Below, piece by piece: positions 9,940 through 18,052 of a stretch of DNA of 22,500 nucleotides (its first letter is position 1; each line of letters starts with the position of its first letter). The DNA is from Prorocentrum cordatum (taxonomy: Eukaryota; Sar; Dinophyceae; Prorocentrales; Prorocentraceae). The translations under genes were made by a program, and so were the position numbers. The notes beneath the pieces are model-generated. The model was not told the origin of the DNA. It did not search any database and saw only the letters and a list, made by a program, of their open reading frames with translations. The stretch lies in assembly GCA_963575745.1 (NCBI GenBank), contig CAUYUJ010018479.1:103913-126412 (forward strand). Reading direction: 5' to 3'.

Positions 9940-10360
9940 ATCAGTCGAGAGCCCCGTTTGGACACGGATCCGCCATCCCCCGTCCGTCGAATTGACTGAG
10001 TGTACATTTGATGAAGCCACAGCGCTCGAGGAGTCCTTAAGCGAGGGCCCCGAGTTGACCCACAAAACCAACGTCCCCCGTGCAAAACAACGCGCACCAT
10101 CGGTGTAGTTGTGGGATTGTTTGGGCAAGTGTCAGGTGCGTTGCGAGTATAGTTTCATGTTGAAGGTAAGGTGCTCTAGATCTGCCTGTTCGATCTGTTA
10201 AAGCCGATGGCGCGTGTCGCTCTGGCGAACGCCACATTTGAACACTGTGTATTCCATCCGTCCGCGTAGATACTGTGAACTTGGATGACACATGTTCGTG
10301 GCGCTTAAGCGAGAGCCGCATAGTGAAAGCCGCCCACCCTCCACCCGTGTGGTTATTGGC
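9940..10360. repeat. Eroded units of the 83-bp satellite
   Basis: Fragments such as GAGAGCCCCGTTTGGACACG, CCGCCATCCCCCGTCCG, GAACGCCACATTTGAACAC and GCGAGAGCCGCATAGTGAAA match parts of the 83-bp unit at reduced identity. Confidence 0.45.
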
Positions 10361-10439
10361 GGAATCCAAATTTCAACGCCACAAGCGGCGAGGAAGTGTC
10401 AGGCAACACGCCCAGCCCGCCCCATCGACGAACACATCT

Positions 10440-10800
10440 ATAAAAAAGAGGGAGGTAGGAGAAATAATATGGAGGGAAGTCGATGTTGAGCAGGAGTATG
10501 AGAATCTTGACCTGTAGCATGATCTCAAGCAGGATGCGGGGGAGGAGGGGAGGAGTGGGGAGGGGGGAAAGATGACGTCAGATGAGGAAGGAGGGAGAGA
10601 GGGAGGCAGGAAGAAGGAAGAGATGGTGGATGACAGAATAGAAAAGATGGAAGGGGTAGGCGGAGGATGAGGACGGAGCATGTTGGATGGCGGGCGCTGT
10701 GTGCGAGGAGTGGCCGGGCGCTGCGAGGACAGCGGCCGGAGGGCAGGCAGGAGGTGAGATGGAGGGGGCCCGACCTCTCCAGCTGTCTCCAGGATCTTGA
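10440..10800. other. Purine-rich stretch without a gene
   Basis: GGAGG/GAAGG-rich DNA (10444-10680), then GC-rich sequence up to a TIR element. Long open frames here are compositional. Confidence 0.5.
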
Positions 10801-10803
10801 GGT

Positions 10804-10995
10804 TACGGTAGGTTTGCGTCGTGTCGACCAGCGGCGACCCCAGCGCGGGCGTTCAAGGTTGAACGCCGCCGGCGACCCAGAATCGATCGATGTTGAACGA
10901 TCGGACGTTGCGGCAGCGGCCGATCGTTCAAGGTTGAACGATCCCTGCGGTGTCAAAAACCAACGCTGGGGTCGGCACGACACGAACCTGCCGTA
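10804..10995. mobile_element. 192-bp TIR element (TACGGTAGGTT family, short form)
   Basis: The left end TACGGTAGGTTTGCGTCGTG and the reverse complement of the right end, TACGGCAGGTTCGTGTCGTG, match over about 26 bases. The interior contains GATCGTTCAAGGTTGAACGATC-like palindromic words twice (near 10850-10865 and 10921-10942). It carries no coding capacity, so it would be non-autonomous. No convincing target duplication was seen. With flanking bases the ends read GTTACGG...CCGTAG, so GT and AG dinucleotides sit at its borders. Confidence 0.75.
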
Positions 10996-11533
10996 GATGA
11001 AACAGGTGGAGGGGGGGGGAACATCCAAGCACCCGGAAGGCCCCAGGCCGCCCAGGCGCGGATGCAAGGAAGGAGCTCTAAAAGGATCCGCCCCGGGGGT
11101 CATGCAGCCAGTCCACGCAGTGCATACCGCAGCCTGCCCGCGTGGTCGGCGGTAACCAGCCGGATCCGTTCGCCGTCCAGAGTCGCCCCAGTCTCCCAAG
11201 ACCCATGACAGGCCAGGGCAGGCTGAGGAGTCGGAGATGGCCAGAAGAGGGCCTCGGGGACAGCGACACCGTGCTGGATCGAACTGGGGAGCAAAGGGAT
11301 ACTTCAAGCGTGGTTTCCCCCCACTGACTCCCAGAGAAGCCGCTTCCTTGCTAGCCGGATCCGCTCCCCGACCGACAGGAGGTTTGGACAGAGCTTGTAG
11401 CGGAAGCGGCCGAGAATGGTCTCGGGAGAAAAGATCCGTTCGGATTCTTTTCAAGCACAAGCGACGCAACCATTGCGGGCAATATTGTGCTGGCCCCTGG
11501 CCAGTGCCGTCGATCCGGGGCGCTCTGGATAAT
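10996..11533. other. No supported gene
   Basis: GC-rich sequence with two related segments containing AGCCGGATCCG (about 11157 and 11354). No domain recognised in any frame. Confidence 0.4.
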
Positions 11534-11884
11534 GCTGCTGATGATGACGATAATGTTGTTGATGATGATGATGATTATGATGATGATGCTGATGATGCTG
11601 ATGCTGATTGTGATGATGATGTTGATGATGATGATTCTGATGTTGATGATACTGATGATGATGATGCTGATGATGATGACGATAATGACGATGATGATGA
11701 TGATGATGATGATGATGGTGATGGTGATGATGATGATGATGATGATGATGATTGATGATGCTGATGATGATAATGATGATGATGATGAGGATGAGGATGA
11801 GGATGAAGATGAGGATGAGGATGAGGATGAGGATGAGGATGAGGATGAGGATGAGGATGATGATGATGATGATGATGATGATGC

Positions 11885-11955
<71 letters not shown>

Positions 11956-11991
11956 CTGATGATTCTGATGATGATGATGATGATGATGATG
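11534..11991. repeat. GAT trinucleotide array (458 bp)
   Basis: Nearly continuous GAT/ATG triplets with GAC, GCT and GTT variants, and a central higher-order GATGAG hexamer block (about 11787-11855). Translates as poly-Asp, poly-Met or poly-Ser/Ile depending on frame and strand. No coding claim is made. Confidence 0.95.
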
Positions 11992-11999
11992 GCCGTGGG

Positions 12000-12480
12000 G
12001 CCATCTTGGGCGTCTTGGACCGAGCGTTCGGTGCTTCGGGGCTTTCTTGGGCCATGTTGAGGGCCTCTTGGGGCCCTGTTGGCCCGTCTTGGGCCTCTCT
12101 TGTGCTCGAAAAAGTAATGCGTGCGGGCCCCAGAGGGCGCGCGGGGAGCCTCAAGAGATTTGAGAGCTTGGGGTCTGGGCCCAGTGAGAATCCTCAGCCT
12201 TGAATTGACCAAGGGACGTGGGGACGCCTCTTGGGGGTCGTTTTGGGGCCTCTTGGGGCCTCTTTCGGGCTTCTTGGGGGCCTTCTGGGGCCTCCTGGGG
12301 GCTTCTTGGGGGCCTGTGGGCCCCCCCCGCCCCCGAGCACTAAAGGCTTCGGGAATGGCGTCCCCCTCCCCCCCCTTTCCAGAGCCTCCTTGGGGTTTCT
12401 TGGTGGCCTGGGGGCCCCTCCGCCCCCTAGCACTGAATCAGTCGGGAATGGTGCCCCCCCCCCCCCCCGGCAGAGCGAAG
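12000..12480. repeat. GGGGCCTCTTGG-type minisatellite
   Basis: Words GGGGCCTCTTGGGGCC, GGGCTTCTTGGGGGCC and GGGGCCTCCTGGGGGC recur at about 10-20-base spacing. Two larger related blocks each end in a C run and a CACTAAAGGC/CACTGAATCA segment followed by GGAATGG (12337-12360 and 12429-12450). Confidence 0.6.
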
Positions 12481-12540
12481 CTTGAGCGAGCTCAAGTCCA
12501 CGCTCTCAGAAACTCACACGCCGGATCGGCGGATCTAAAT

Positions 12541-12660
12541 CCATATTCATTGCGTCTTGGGTTTTCTGAGAAGGGGCGCATCAAGGCCGAGGCGCACTGG
12601 ATATGGATACAAATCGAGACTCTAGGGGCCAGATCTTTTTCTATATCCAGTGCGTCTCGG
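12541..12660. repeat. Inverted plus direct repeat around CCAGTGCGTCTCGG
   Basis: Arms 12587-12604 and 12643-12660 are reverse complements at 17 of 18 positions with a 38-base loop. A third related segment (CATATTCATTGCGTCTTGG, 12542-12560, followed by GTTTTCTGAGAAGGGGCG) is a direct-repeat partner of 12641-12675. Confidence 0.7.
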
Positions 12661-12918
12661 TTTTTTGGTGAAGGGAGCCCGATACTCAAAGCTGCAGTAA
12701 TATGGACAGACGTATTGCCCGCAACCACCCCTGGCCAACAGGGCCGGGGCAGTCTGAGTTGTCGAAGACAGCTGCTCCACCCCCATGCCCAGACTCCCTC
12801 CCCGGCCCAGGAGGCTCTGGAAGAGCGAGGGGAAGGGACGGAGATATGAGGAGTGGTTCGAAGCAGGAAAAGCAAGACGGGGAGAGAAGAGGAAGGGAGT
12901 GACGACAATGGATACGAG

Positions 12919-13024
12919 AGGGGGAGGAGGATGAGGAGGGGGAGGAGGAGGAGGTTGAGGAGGAGGAGGACGACGACGAAGAGGAAAGGGAGGAGGATGA
13001 GGAGGAGGAGTAGGAGGAGGAGCA
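12919..13024. repeat. GGA microsatellite
   Basis: GGA/GAC triplet tract, purine-only apart from a few C positions. Confidence 0.85.
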
Positions 13025-13079
13025 GGTAATACGGAAAGCGAACAGGTTTGATCATACAACACGCTCCAATGAGGCGTTC

Positions 13080-13470
13080 AAAGCGAGACCCCCGCCTTTG
13101 AAGCTGCTGCTTTAGGTCACGCTCTTGACCATTAATTTCGTGGAAGTTTCAAGCGAGGGACGCATGCTGAAAAGGACTCGCCCCCCATCCGTGCAGCAAC
13201 TCAGGGAAGTTTTCAGCGACATCCCGTTTTTGAGAAGGAGCCGTCCTGAATCGGTGTATTGGTTGCACGCTTGTAAAGGGGATGTGCGCGGTAACAGGCC
13301 AAGTGACTCATTTGAACAACAAGGGACCGCCTCGTAAGTGTGCACGGTGCTACGGCGAGAGCTCCATTTTGACAACGAGCCCCCTCCATCCTTGAAGCTT
13401 GGGCAACCATGTAAGACGAATTTGCGTTGTGTTGAGGCGAGGGCTCCAGTTTGAACATCACCGTCGCTTC
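13080..13470. repeat. 83-bp satellite family, second block
   Basis: Contains CGAGAGCTCCATTTTGACAACGAG, CCTCCATCCTTGAAGCTTGG, ACGAATTTGCG and GAGGCGAGGGCTCCAGTTTGAAC in the same order as the 8936-9720 block, with older units before it. Recorded as a separate locus of the same family. Confidence 0.6.
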
Positions 13471-13721
13471 TATCCTGTTGCAGATTGTTAGCTTCAGGGC
13501 AAGGAGGACGTCTCAGGCGAAATGCCTTGCCCGCTCTACCGACACGCCTGGGGGAGGAGTTAATCACGCATATTCAATGAGATGGAGGACGTTTGGGACG
13601 AGGAGGACAGGTGAGGAGGATGGATGGTGGAAGGGATGCGAGGAAGGATGAAACGGAATGAAACGGGCGGCCGGGTGGGAGATGGCAGTGGGAAATGAGA
13701 AGGGTAGAGCAAACTAGGTTC
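13471..13721. other. Purine-rich stretch without a gene
   Basis: GGATGG/GAGGAGG-rich DNA. No domain, no clear repeat unit. Confidence 0.4.
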
Positions 13722-13823
13722 GCTCGCTTGAGATACCCCCGATCACCAGCTCGGGAAGGCGTTGTGGACCACCTTGCTGGAGGTGGTCCCCCTGGTGGTG
13801 GTTTCGCTTCTCCTTCCCCCGAC
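13722..13823 (-). repeat. Dispersed repeat, minus-orientation copy
   Basis: Its reverse complement (GTCGGGGGAAGGAGAAGCGA, ACCACCACCAG, GAGGTGGTCCAC-like, CCGAGCTGG, TCTCAAGCGAG) aligns with 16504-16616, roughly 80% by eye. The two copies lie in opposite orientation about 2.8 kb apart. Confidence 0.7.
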
Positions 13824-14159
13824 ATTCGTCCGCCCCGAGATATCCTCTCCGTCTGGCTTTCGGGCCTTGACTCGGGTCTCCAGCGGCCGTTCGAAAACTG
13901 CTGAGAAACGGTTAAACCGTCCGAACGCCTCGAACCCCGATCCTCGAATCCCTACCCTTTACCAATTCGGTGGCGTGCCTTGGGGGAACTGCGGAGGGGG
14001 CGGGCATCCACAGAAGGCTCGGAAGTCATCTGGCCTTCTGAGAAGTTTTCGAAGCTTCCCCAAAGAAACATGAACTTCCTCAGAATCTGCATCGCTGAGC
14101 CGATCCCTATCCCCATCGCCATCCCTATCCCGATCCCCGGGATATACCCGAGACACAGT

Positions 14160-14286
14160 CAGTTGGCGTCCCAGAATCGGTCGATGTTGAACGATCGGAC
14201 CTGGCGGAAGCGGCTCAATGGTGCGACGATCCCCGCGGTGACAGGCACCAGCGCGGGGGGTCGGCACGACAGCAGCCTGCGGTACT
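14160..14286. mobile_element. 3' remnant of the TACGGTAGGTT-family element
   Basis: Shares with 10804-10995 the words CCCAGAATCGNTCGATGTTG, AACGATCGGAC, GCGGNAGCGGC and the end GGGTCGGCACGACANCANCCTGCGGTA. No matching left end found, so it is truncated. Confidence 0.65.
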
Positions 14287-14308
14287 CTGGACGCTGTCCC
14301 AAGTAGGG

Positions 14309-14429
14309 TTCAGTCGGGCGTGTCCCTGTCGGGACGATCGTTTAATTGTTTTCGATGTTTTAAACATGCTTTAAACTATTTGTGATTCTTCCTTCAAAAT
14401 CCGCCTGTAGGAGGATATGCCCGACCTAG
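14309..14429. mobile_element. MITE-like element, TTMAGTCGGGC family, copy 1
   Basis: Left end TTCAGTCGGGCGTGTCCC; right end GTAGGAGGATATGCCCGACC, the inverted counterpart. 121 bases with an AT-rich middle (TTTAAACATGCTTTAAAC). Flanking octamers AAGTAGGG (14301-14308) and AGGTATGG (14430-14437) match at 6 of 8 positions, consistent with an eroded 8-bp target duplication. Confidence 0.65.
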
Positions 14430-14433
14430 AGGT

Positions 14434-14513
14434 ATGGCGGAAACGTCCGCCCCACTGTTCAAGCTCTTCTGGTTTCGATCTCCGCCCTACCCTGCCGTCG
14501 CTGTTTCCGCCAT
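14434..14513. repeat. 11-bp inverted repeat
   Basis: ATGGCGGAAAC (14434-14444) faces GTTTCCGCCAT (14503-14513), perfect over 11 bases. It lies directly after the MITE-like element. No gene recognised from here to the TCC tract. Confidence 0.5.
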
Positions 14514-14894
14514 GCGTCCGCGACCTATCACCCATATTTTCTTGAGGCGAAGGGATTTCCGCCCTGCATGTTCGCATCGTTTGGGGTGCACATCCGACAC
14601 AGCTACGAGCAAAGTACGGCGGATCCAGAGTCGGGGCGTCGTTGCGAACATCGCGGAACGTCACGACCGGAGCCCTAGACTCAATTATTCTAGGTAGTTT
14701 TTCGTGCCGGATCCAACTGCGATATGGTCCTGGGGTCCGAACCTCGGCGAACATGCGAGGCAGTTAGGCACCCTATCGGCGGCAGAGGTGCAGAGGCGGG
14801 CCGAGGAGGAGGAGGACGGGCGAGAGCACGGCCCGGTGCACCTCGCTGTCTGCATAAGGGGTCCTGGCCGTGGCCGTGGCCGTTTTGAGAAAAC

Positions 14895-14943
14895 CTCCTC
14901 CTCCTCCTCCTCCTCCTCCTCCTCCTCCTCCTCCTCCTCCTCC
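14895..14943. repeat. TCC microsatellite
   Basis: About 16 TCC triplets ending in ACGCAG, which together could act as pyrimidine tract and splice acceptor for the candidate exon at 14950. Confidence 0.9.
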
Positions 14944-14949
14944 ACGCAG

Positions 14950-15107
14950 CCCGCACTGTCACGAGAGCACGGCTCCTGAAGAAACGCGAGAGGCAGCCTC
15001 GGGCGAAGGGGCTGCCGGACCGTGCAGTCTTGCGCTCCCCGTCCCCCTTGGGACAGATTCAGCGCCGCGGGAGGTCACGAATGTTCGAGCCGGATCTGTC
15101 TGCGATG
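14950..15107 (+). CDS. Candidate exon of an unidentified small gene (upstream part)
   Basis: A TCC repeat followed by ACGCAG at 14949 makes a strong-looking acceptor (pyrimidine tract plus CAG). From there one frame stays open for 158 bases and reads a basic peptide including LLKKRERQPRAKGLPDRAV and ending MFEPDLSAM, stopping at ATG|GTGAAA (15108). The break falls exactly at the end of a long inverted-repeat element and is phase 0. I recognise no domain. A second frame is also open through here, as expected in GC-rich DNA, so coding status is weak. Confidence 0.28.
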
Positions 15108-15639
15108 GTGAAACAGGGCTAGGATCGGGATGAATCGCTCCAGAGCGTTCCGGAGCGCTCTCAGAGCGTTCCGGAACGCTCTGGAGCGGCCGCGGCGCCC
15201 AACGCATCCTCCAAACCCGCCGATTCTCCGAGATTTCGAGCTATCCCGATCCGATTTTGTCCCGATCTCCGCGTCGTTTTGGATGGTCCCTTGGCCCGAC
15301 GTCGGGCGCAGGAGCCCGCTGTGAGAAGAAGGTGCCGCGCCAGGGCTCCTCAGGGGAGGCCGCGGCCGCCCGGCGCCCCGACGCGCTGCCTGCGGGGGCA
15401 GCGGGCCGGGGGAGCGGAGGGGTCAAGAGAAGGAGACGCTCCCAGATTTTTCCAGGGCCTCCCTAAAACGACGCGGAGATCGGGACAACATCGGATCGGG
15501 ATATAACTCGAACTCTCTGAGAATCGGCGGGTGTGGAGGACGCGTTGGGCGCCGCGGCCGCTCCAGAGCGTTCCGGAACGCTCTGAGAGCGCTCCGGAAC
15601 GCTCTGGAGCGATTCATCCCGATCCTAACCCTGTTTTAC
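15108..15639. mobile_element. 532-bp element with 173/175-bp terminal inverted repeats
   Basis: Arms 15108-15280 and 15465-15639 are about 95% reverse complementary; I count 8 substitutions and one 2-base gap. Ends: GTGAAACAGGGCTAGGATCG on the left, and GTAAAACAGGGTTAGGATCG as the reverse complement of the right. Each arm itself contains nested AGAGCGTTCCGGAACGCTCT palindromes. The 184-base spacer has no recognisable coding. Flanking nonamers TCTGCGATG (15099-15107) and TCCAGGATG (15640-15648) agree at 6 of 9 positions, a possible diverged target duplication. The high arm identity points to a recent insertion. It looks like a foldback, non-autonomous DNA transposon. Confidence 0.88.
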
Positions 15640-15644
15640 TCCAG

Positions 15645-15779
15645 GATGCCCTGATGCTCCTTGCGGTCTGCAGGCAACGAGGGCCGCCATACGCCCAGGA
15701 ATTCTTGAAGCGCATCCTGAGTCAGCCGCATCGTGACAGCACCCTCGTCCCAGGATGCCCTTCGGGAGTCATCCATTAA
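15645..15779 (+). CDS. Candidate last exon of the same unidentified small gene
   Basis: After TACTCCAG (15644) a frame in phase with 14950-15107 continues for 44 codons (DALMLLAVCRQRGPPYAQEF, then LKRILSQPHRDS and on) to a TAA at 15777-15779. Joined, the two parts end in a roughly 97-residue peptide with no family I recognise. The composition is more protein-like than the surrounding repeat frames (mixed Leu, Arg, Gln, Phe, Tyr). The 5' end is unknown. An alternative frame across the same junction is also open for about 33 codons. Confidence 0.28.
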   Translation, partial: DALMLLAVCRQRGPPYAQEFLKRILSQPHRDSTLVPGCPSGVIH

Positions 15780-16076
15780 ATTCGGAACGATTCAGGGAAG
15801 GTTGCCATGGCCCAGGCGCAAGGATGACAGGCATACATCGAGAAGTTTATACAGCTTTTAGATAGTAAAAAAAGAAAAGAGCATTCAACAACAAAGAAGG
15901 ACAACAATGATAGTACCCGCAGCGCGCAGCGCAGAGGAAGAGGAGGATGGAGGAGGAGGAGGAGGCAGCCCGCGGCGCGCGCGCACGCAGCGGCCAGCCG
16001 GGGCCTTGCGCGCCGCCCCGCGCTGGGCGCGCTCTTGCGGCAGGCGGCGGCGCGGCCGGCTCCCGGCAGGGCGCCA
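15780..16076. other. No supported gene
   Basis: An A-rich patch (15866-15910) followed by very GC-rich sequence with GGA triplets and GCGCGC words. It could hold the 3' end of the small candidate gene and the upstream region of the FKBP gene, but no element is recognisable. Confidence 0.35.
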
Positions 16077-16239
16077 GAGACGGGGGCACAGCAAAGGGGG
16101 GCACGGGGAACGCCGATTTCCACGCTTGGCTATGCCCCCGTTGAGGGGGCCCTGGGCGCCGTAGACGGGGGCACAGTCAACGGGGGCACATGAAAAAGGC
16201 TAAGCCCCCGTTTAGCTAAAACCCCCGTTTTGGAAGCCC
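16077..16239. repeat. ACGGGGGCACA repeats with inverted CCCCCGTTT copies
   Basis: Forward units AGACGGGGGCACAGCAAAGG (16077), TAGACGGGGGCACAGTCAAC (about 16163) and ACGGGGGCACATG (about 16181) face GCCCCCGTTGAGG (about 16134), GCCCCCGTTTAGC (about 16204) and ACCCCCGTTTTGG (about 16221). The set ends only about 20 bases before the proposed FKBP start codon. Confidence 0.65.
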
Positions 16240-16251
16240 CGAGCCCGGCAC

Positions 16252-16377
16252 ATGACGAGTGCCCGGCTCCCCCGCGGCCGCGCCCAGCGGGCGGCCGCGC
16301 TCGCGCTGGCGGCCGCGCTGGCGGCCGCCCTCGCGGGCTGCCAGGCGCGGCGGGGCCGTCGGGGGGAGGAGCGGAAG
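16252..16377 (+). CDS. FKBP-type isomerase, candidate exon 1 (signal peptide)
   Basis: Proposed first exon of the plastid FKBP gene, 42 codons from ATG 16252. The peptide has a basic start (MTSARLPRGRAQR) and an uninterrupted Ala/Leu hydrophobic core (ALALAAALAAALAG), then a basic tail ending EERK. That is the build of an ER signal peptide, the first step of import into a plastid with three or four membranes. I place the donor at AAG|GTGCCT (16378), phase 0, matching a phase-0 acceptor before exon 2. Sequence from about 16365 onward resembles the dispersed repeat at 19471-19645, so the last few codons and the donor may be repeat-derived and the true end could be earlier. No transcript evidence is available. 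The link to exon 2 rests on presequence logic and phase, not on homology. Confidence 0.5.
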
Positions 16378-16520
16378 GTGCCTCTGCCGCTACCCTTCCT
16401 GCCGTTCTCCCTTTTTGGGGGCCTCCTGGGAGGCCCTCGTCGTCACCGCTGGCTTCGCACCCCAGGAGAGGTCCGGGGAGTGGCGGTATTGGTACCTGTT
16501 GGTCTCCCCAGTCGGGGGAA
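16365..16520 (+). repeat. Dispersed repeat shared with 19471-19645
   Basis: Shares GGAGGAG, CCGCTACCCTTCC, GCCTCCTGGGAGGCCCTCGT, GAGAGGTCCGGG and GGTATTGGTACCT (with small changes) in the same order as the left half of the 375-bp TIR element downstream. A third partial copy (GGGCCTCCTGCGAGGGTCTG, then GCCACCGCTGG) lies at about 20478-20511. It covers the proposed intron 1 donor. Confidence 0.7.
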
Positions 16521-16669
16521 GGAGAAGCGACACCACCACCACCAGGGCGGCCACTTCAGCGAGGAGGTCCACGATGTCTCTCCGAGCTGGGGACACGGGA
16601 TGTCTCAAGCGAGAGGGGGGTACCACACCACCTGGGGGACCCTCCTGGCTCCACCCGCTGGGGGTGCCT

Positions 16670-16733
16670 GGTGGTGGTGGTGGTGGTGAGTATGGGTGTG
16701 GTGGTGCTGGGTGTAGTGGTGGTGGTGCCGTCC
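16670..16733. repeat. GGT trinucleotide tract
   Basis: GGTGGTGGTGGTGGT with interruptions. Nothing else is recognised between here and 17212 except the 40-base repeat at 16951-16990, which recurs at 18008-18047. Confidence 0.8.
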
Positions 16734-17212
16734 TTCCTTGTTCTGAGGCCGCGGGCCATGTAATCTAATTTCTAAGCCCCACTATCACACACACAGCCTG
16801 CTTGCCTCCAGGGTGCCCTGGGTGGGTCTCTTAGATGTCGATGGTTTCGCTAATGGAGAGCGTGACGCTCCCACACCAAAAGTCAGTGGACATCCTTGGG
16901 TTTCAGGGCAGGGTTCCTTGTGGACGGTCTCTTGTGGTCGAGCTCCTCTTGTAGGGCCCAAGCCACGCAAGTGGCGACAGGGACCGGCTGCAGTCGAAAG
17001 CGATGGCAGGGATGGGCTGCACGAAAGCGACCCTTCGCCAGAGTGCCCTCTGGCGCGCGGCTCTCGGAAGGCGCTGCAGGGCCACGCCCGAGCACGCAGG
17101 CCGCCACCGTCGCACCGCACGCAACGGCCCGCAAGCCGCGCACCAGAGGTCACTCTCGCGGAGGGTCGCCCCCTTACGTGTAGCCGGAAGGGTGGGTGGG
17201 TGACCTTCTCAA

Positions 17213-17387
17213 TTGGGCGCCGCGTAATGGGGGGGTCATAAATGGGGGGGTGGCGAGGGTGGTCCGAAAAGGTACCCAAACGGTACCTAAACGAGCCCCC
17301 TGGGGCTCTGGAGGGGCCCGAAAGGGGCACGAAAGGGGACCTTTTCTGACCCCCCCATTTGTGACCCCCCCATTTAGCCACGCCCAA
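17213..17387. mobile_element. 175-bp TIR element (TTGGGCG ... CGCCCAA)
   Basis: The left end TTGGGCGCCGCGTAATGGGG and the reverse complement of the right end, TTGGGCGTGGCTAAATGGGG, match over about 38 bases with a few differences, including a doubled AATGGGGGGGT motif. The pentamer CTCAA occurs immediately outside both ends (17208-17212 and 17388-17392), a possible 5-bp target duplication. Non-coding. Confidence 0.75.
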
Positions 17388-17578
17388 CTCAAGTGGCAGG
17401 GCCGGACCTAAACGCTGTTTGCTGGACTTCGGCTGTGTTTTGTTGTTCGTTTTGGGCGGGAGGTACAGGAACACAGGTAGGGCAAAAACGACAAGCACAG
17501 CGAACACAACACGAAAACAACGTCCAGGTCCAGCCCTGCCTAGTGGACCCCTTGCACCCTTGCCTCCTCGGTCCATCC

Positions 17579-17722
17579 TTAAGTCGGGCCTGTCCCTCTA
17601 CCGGGGGAATATTATGGGGACGATGAGTTTAGTATGTTTTGGCCGTTCGGGGATCTGTTTCTAGTTTTTTTTTTCCCGTCCAGAACCTCCCTGTGGGGGG
17701 GGGGGGGCCAGGCCCGACTTAA
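17579..17722. mobile_element. MITE with perfect 14-bp TIRs and perfect 8-bp target duplication, copy 2
   Basis: TIRs TTAAGTCGGGCCTG (17579-17592) and CAGGCCCGACTTAA (17709-17722) are exact reverse complements. GTCCATCC flanks both sides (17571-17578 and 17723-17730). The 144-base element has no coding capacity. Eight-base duplications are typical of hAT- and P-type insertions and of TIR introners described in other algae. It is in the best state of the three family members in this window. Confidence 0.92.
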
Positions 17723-17730
17723 GTCCATCC

Positions 17731-18052
17731 TCAACCACCCTCGACGGCCAGCCCCGTTCGAAAAGCTGCGTCATGGGCCCTCGGGGCCCCTGGCCGCGCA
17801 TCCTTCCCAGCAGTCTTGACTGCAGGGCTCAGGATGTTCCGACCTGCTTTAAGCTTTGATCGCAAGGAAGAGTCTCGAGCACATGGAAGGTACCAATCTG
17901 TGAGGAGCTTTCTCGTGTCAGGTCCTCCGCTGGCCCGATACTTTGCAGGGTGCTCGCCATTTCTTTCTGGGATGTGCTCCTTGAAAAGTACGATGAGAAA
18001 CACATACTGCAGGGCTCAGGCCACGCCACTGGTGATAGGGACCGGTTAAGCG
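17731..18052. other. Intronic sequence with a duplicated segment
   Basis: CAGGGCTCAGGCCACGCCAC, then TGGTGATAGGGACCGG (18010-18045), matches 16952-16986 (TAGGGCCCAAGCCACGCAAG, then TGGCGACAGGGACCGG). The word CTGCAGGGCTCAGG also occurs at about 17820. No gene recognised. Confidence 0.5.

Noticed and set aside
11237-12203. Long acidic (poly-Asp), poly-Met and poly-Ser/Ile frames on both strands.
   Set aside because: Entirely explained by the GAT trinucleotide array; no non-repeat domain on either side.
16785-17576. A 263-codon minus-strand frame with a hydrophobic stretch near its start.
   Set aside because: It runs through the 175-bp TIR element and across FKBP intron 1, has no domain, and other frames are equally open.
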